Of a stretch of 64,000 bases of DNA, positions 62,070 to 64,000 are shown one piece after another; positions within the stretch are counted from its first letter, which is position 1, and every line of letters starts with the position of its first letter. Under the pieces are notes generated by a model. That model saw only the letters and a list, made by a program, of their open reading frames with translations. It was not told where the DNA came from and ran no database searches. The stretch is from Cognaticolwellia aestuarii (GTDB lineage Bacteria; Pseudomonadota; Gammaproteobacteria; Enterobacterales; Alteromonadaceae): NCBI RefSeq assembly GCF_002000025.1, contig NZ_MUZV01000007.1:124001-188000 (forward strand), given 5' to 3'. A program made the position numbers and the translations under genes.

Positions 62070-62096
62070 TTATCGGCAAAACAGTATAAAACTTAA
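62070..62096 (-). promoter_or_regulatory. Sigma-28 (FliA) promoter for flgMN
   Basis: On the minus strand TTAAGTTT, then 11 bases, then GCCGATAA, a near-perfect match to TAAAGTTT-N11-GCCGATAA. It would start RNA near 62062, about 33 bases before flgM. Confidence 0.88.
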
Positions 62097-62103
62097 GAAA
62101 TTA

Positions 62104-62796
62104 TTATAAATTAATTATTACTTGGTTAATAGCGTTAACTTGTCCTTGAACTACGCGGCCTGATTTCTTATTTTTAACAGGGATCAGCTCACCTAAACTA
62201 CCGTCTTTTAAAGCAATACCAAAAGATTTAATTTCGAAACTCGTTGATTTAGCAATAATGTTTACTGGCTGCCCTTTACAAACAAAACAAGTATTTCTAT
62301 TTGTTATGGCACTACCTTGAGATAAGTTTCGTTTAATTCTCGCACCAGTAACAAGCTTGGGATCCGTTAATACTGTTCCTCTTACTTGACTACTGTCTTT
62401 AAAAATGACTTCCATATTGGAGCTGTCGAGCAAGGTACCTTTAGATACACGCATTCGAGTAACTAATATTGGCACGATAGTTTGGATTTTAACCGGAATA
62501 AATAGTTGCCAAGAGTCTTCGTCGGGGCAAACAATTTTAACATTTACGTTCCTACCATTATGTTTTTCAGGTATATTTGCCGTTAATGGTGATAGGCAAG
62601 GCTGTAATGAAATTCTTGGATCGATTGGAGATACTTCAACGTTTAGTTTTCCCTGAGCTGGTATGCTCACATTGCTTTCAACATAAGATTTGATGTAGTT
62701 GTAAAGATAATCACGGTCGAATGTCATGGCTGTACTTGAATTGAGTACAGCTAAGTAAATAACGGCAAACTTTACTAATATCTTTAATTTACTCAT
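62104..62796 (-). CDS. flgA: Flagellar basal-body P-ring chaperone FlgA
   Basis: FlgA is a periplasmic chaperone for P-ring assembly (FlgI). The 230-aa precursor has a signal peptide (LKILVKFAVIYLAVLNSSTA) and the family's SAF-like beta-clip domain: PVLVTRMRVSKGTLLDSSNME-type PILVTRMRVSKGTLLDSSN, RIKRNLSQGSAITNRN and KGQPVNIIAKSTSFEIKSFGIALKDG (in part). I choose the ATG at 62796; a longer frame to 62910 adds 38 residues that do not look like part of FlgA. It precedes flgM in the same direction and is divergent from cheV. Confidence 0.9.
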   Translation of the reverse strand: MSKLKILVKFAVIYLAVLNSSTAMTFDRDYLYNYIKSYVESNVSIPAQGKLNVEVSPIDPRISLQPCLSPLTANIPEKHNGRNVNVKIVCPDEDSWQLFIPVKIQTIVPILVTRMRVSKGTLLDSSNMEVIFKDSSQVRGTVLTDPKLVTGARIKRNLSQGSAITNRNTCFVCKGQPVNIIAKSTSFEIKSFGIALKDGSLGELIPVKNKKSGRVVQGQVNAINQVIINL

Positions 62797-62908
62797 AATT
62801 TTTTTGATCTGGCTGCTAGGGAAATAAAAATACTCGTCTATGCTTAACTGAATACAATTTAACATATATAACGTCAAAACATTTACGTTATTGCTTAATT
62901 GGGAATAC

Positions 62909-62926
62909 AATCAAGAATTGTGCCTT
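62909..62926 (-). promoter_or_regulatory. Degenerate sigma-54-like promoter for flgA
   Basis: On the minus strand AGGCACAATTCTTGAT keeps GGCAC and TTG at the right distance, but the invariant -12 GC is GA. It would start RNA near 62900. A weak candidate only. Confidence 0.35.
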
Positions 62927-62962
62927 TGTTAATTTTTCATTGGCATAACTAAAGAGGTTTTT

Positions 62963-63898
62963 ATGGCAGGTATATTAGACTCAGTTAATCAGCGTACTCA
63001 ATTGGTTGGTCAGAACCGACTAGAGTTACTATTATTTAAACTTATTGGCAGGCAGCGCTTTGGGATAAATGTTTTCAAAGTGCGTGAAGTTATGCCTTGT
63101 CCTCGACTGACATTGTTACCGAAACAGGATAAGTTCATTAAAGGTGTGGCACATATTCGTGGTCAAACGATTTCTGTCATTGACCTAAGTAAAGCTACAG
63201 GTGGTCCTGAAATAGTTCAAACAGAAAGTAGTTTCGTTATTATTGCTGAGTATAATCGCAGTGTGCAAGGGTTTCTTGTTGCCGGTGTTGAGCGCATTGT
63301 TACCTTGAGCTGGAAAGATATTATGCCACCACCAGAAGGGGCTGGTAAATCAAGTTACCTTACTGCCGTTACCGAAATTGAAAATGAAATGGTATCGATT
63401 CTTGATGTTGAAAAAATTCTCAATGAAATTAGCCCTATCTCAACTGAGTTAAGTGAGGGGGTAGCTGATGTTACTGTTGGTGAAGATATTGGTGACCGCG
63501 TTATTATGATCGCTGATGACTCAACGGTTGCTCGAAACCAAGTTAAGCGAGCCCTAGAGCCTTTAGGCTTGAATATGTTATTGGCGAAAAATGGTCAAGA
63601 CGCATTGAATCAATTACAAGGTATTGCTGAAGGGTGTCAAAATAGTATCACTGAAAAAGTTGCTTTGTTAATTTCTGATATTGAAATGCCTGAAATGGAC
63701 GGCTATACCCTGACTGCTGAAATTAAGCAAGATGAACGCATGAAGGATATTCCCGTGATTTTGCATACGTCTTTAAGTGGTGTTTTTAATAATGCTATGG
63801 TAGAAAAAGTTGGAGCAGAAGACTTTATTCCTAAATTTCATCCTGATGAACTAGCTACAGCGGTTAAAAAATGGCTAAAACATGATGAAGTTTCTTAA
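62963..63898 (+). CDS. cheV: Chemotaxis protein CheV
   Basis: CheV couples chemoreceptors to CheA and carries its own receiver domain for adaptation. The 311-aa protein joins a CheW-like domain (about 15-155: LELLLFKLIGRQRFGINVFKVREVM in part, HIRGQTISVIDLS) to a REC domain (about 178-305) with acidic pair ADDS and phospho-acceptor Asp239 in LLISDIEMPEMDGYTL. AAAGAGG precedes the ATG. The cheV-cheR pair next to flgA-flgM-flgN is the usual order in Shewanella and Vibrio. Confidence 0.95.
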   Translation: MAGILDSVNQRTQLVGQNRLELLLFKLIGRQRFGINVFKVREVMPCPRLTLLPKQDKFIKGVAHIRGQTISVIDLSKATGGPEIVQTESSFVIIAEYNRSVQGFLVAGVERIVTLSWKDIMPPPEGAGKSSYLTAVTEIENEMVSILDVEKILNEISPISTELSEGVADVTVGEDIGDRVIMIADDSTVARNQVKRALEPLGLNMLLAKNGQDALNQLQGIAEGCQNSITEKVALLISDIEMPEMDGYTLTAEIKQDERMKDIPVILHTSLSGVFNNAMVEKVGAEDFIPKFHPDELATAVKKWLKHDEVS

Positions 63899-63937
63899 TA
63901 TTTATTTAGGTTATTTACATAAGGTGGATTATAGCTA

Positions 63938-64000
63938 GTGTTAACTAAGCAACTTGATGATAAGAGTTATCATCAGTTTAGAACCTTTCTAGAGCAGCAA
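63938..64000 (+). CDS. cheR: Chemotaxis protein methyltransferase CheR, N-terminal fragment (cut by window end)
   Basis: GTG 63938, behind AAGGTGG, opens MLTKQLDDKSYHQFRTFLEQQ, which runs off the window. The YHQFRTFLEQ helix matches the N-terminal CheR domain (YQQFRTFLE in relatives), and cheR directly after cheV is the normal order. CheR methylates chemoreceptor glutamates. Only 21 residues are visible. Confidence 0.75.
   Translation, partial: MLTKQLDDKSYHQFRTFLEQQ

Overview
The window is about 64 kb of compact, AT-rich gammaproteobacterial chromosome. Gene content and order (ffh, rpsP-rimM-trmD-rplS, epd-pgk-fba next to transketolase, FlgT/FlgO/FlgP polar-flagellum outer-membrane proteins, a split B12-dependent ribonucleotide reductase, a PEP-CTERM protein) point to a marine Alteromonadales bacterium, most likely Colwelliaceae (Colwellia or a close relative). 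That assignment is inference from protein style; no 16S rRNA gene is present. There is no prophage, CRISPR array or transposase.

Layout. 1-4050: 3' end of ffh, a small hypothetical gene, a DMT exporter and the rpsP operon. 4.2-9.6 kb: a candidate kinase-controlled sigma factor locus (ECF sigma lacking the usual acidic region-2 residues, a 107-aa unknown, a membrane Ser/Thr kinase), then a zinc-ribbon membrane protein and a PEP-CTERM protein. 9.9-15 kb: acs, then aroF-tyrA behind two TyrR-like boxes, and a thioredoxin-fold lipoprotein. 15-18.2 kb: nrdJa-nrdJb with an NrdR box and an FNR/Anr-like box upstream. 18.7-26 kb: a PAS chemoreceptor, an outer-membrane barrel gene with an in-frame stop, an AsmA-like protein and an RND efflux pair. 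26.3-29.3 kb: a membrane-protein gene split by a MITE, and pheA with a Phe-rich leader peptide and attenuator. 29.3-39.2 kb: a MAPEG protein, a penicillin-acylase-type hydrolase, a MocA/molybdenum hydroxylase cluster, DUF2058, a glutaredoxin, msrPQ and a parvulin. 39.5-42.7 kb: an ECF sigma/anti-sigma/exported coiled-coil operon followed by a second, longer MITE. 43-49.5 kb: the two glyoxylate-shunt enzymes on either side of a lysR-lrgA-lrgB operon. 50-57.6 kb: DUF481 and MscS, then fba, pgk, epd and tkt. 57.9-58.2 kb: a 49-aa exported small protein and tRNA-Arg(CCT). 58.4-64 kb: flagellar and chemotaxis genes flgT, flgO, flgP, flgN, flgM, flgA, cheV and cheR (cut by the window end).

The regulatory sites fit together. 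Tyr and Phe biosynthesis use different controls: TyrR-type operators at aroF-tyrA and transcription attenuation at pheA. The flagellar block has facing sigma-54 promoters between flgT and flgOP and a near-consensus sigma-28 promoter for flgMN. The most promising less-explored systems are the sigma/kinase locus at 4.2-7.3 kb, the sigma/anti-sigma/coiled-coil operon at 39.5-41.8 kb, the 49-aa small protein, and the modular MITE with its gene disruption.
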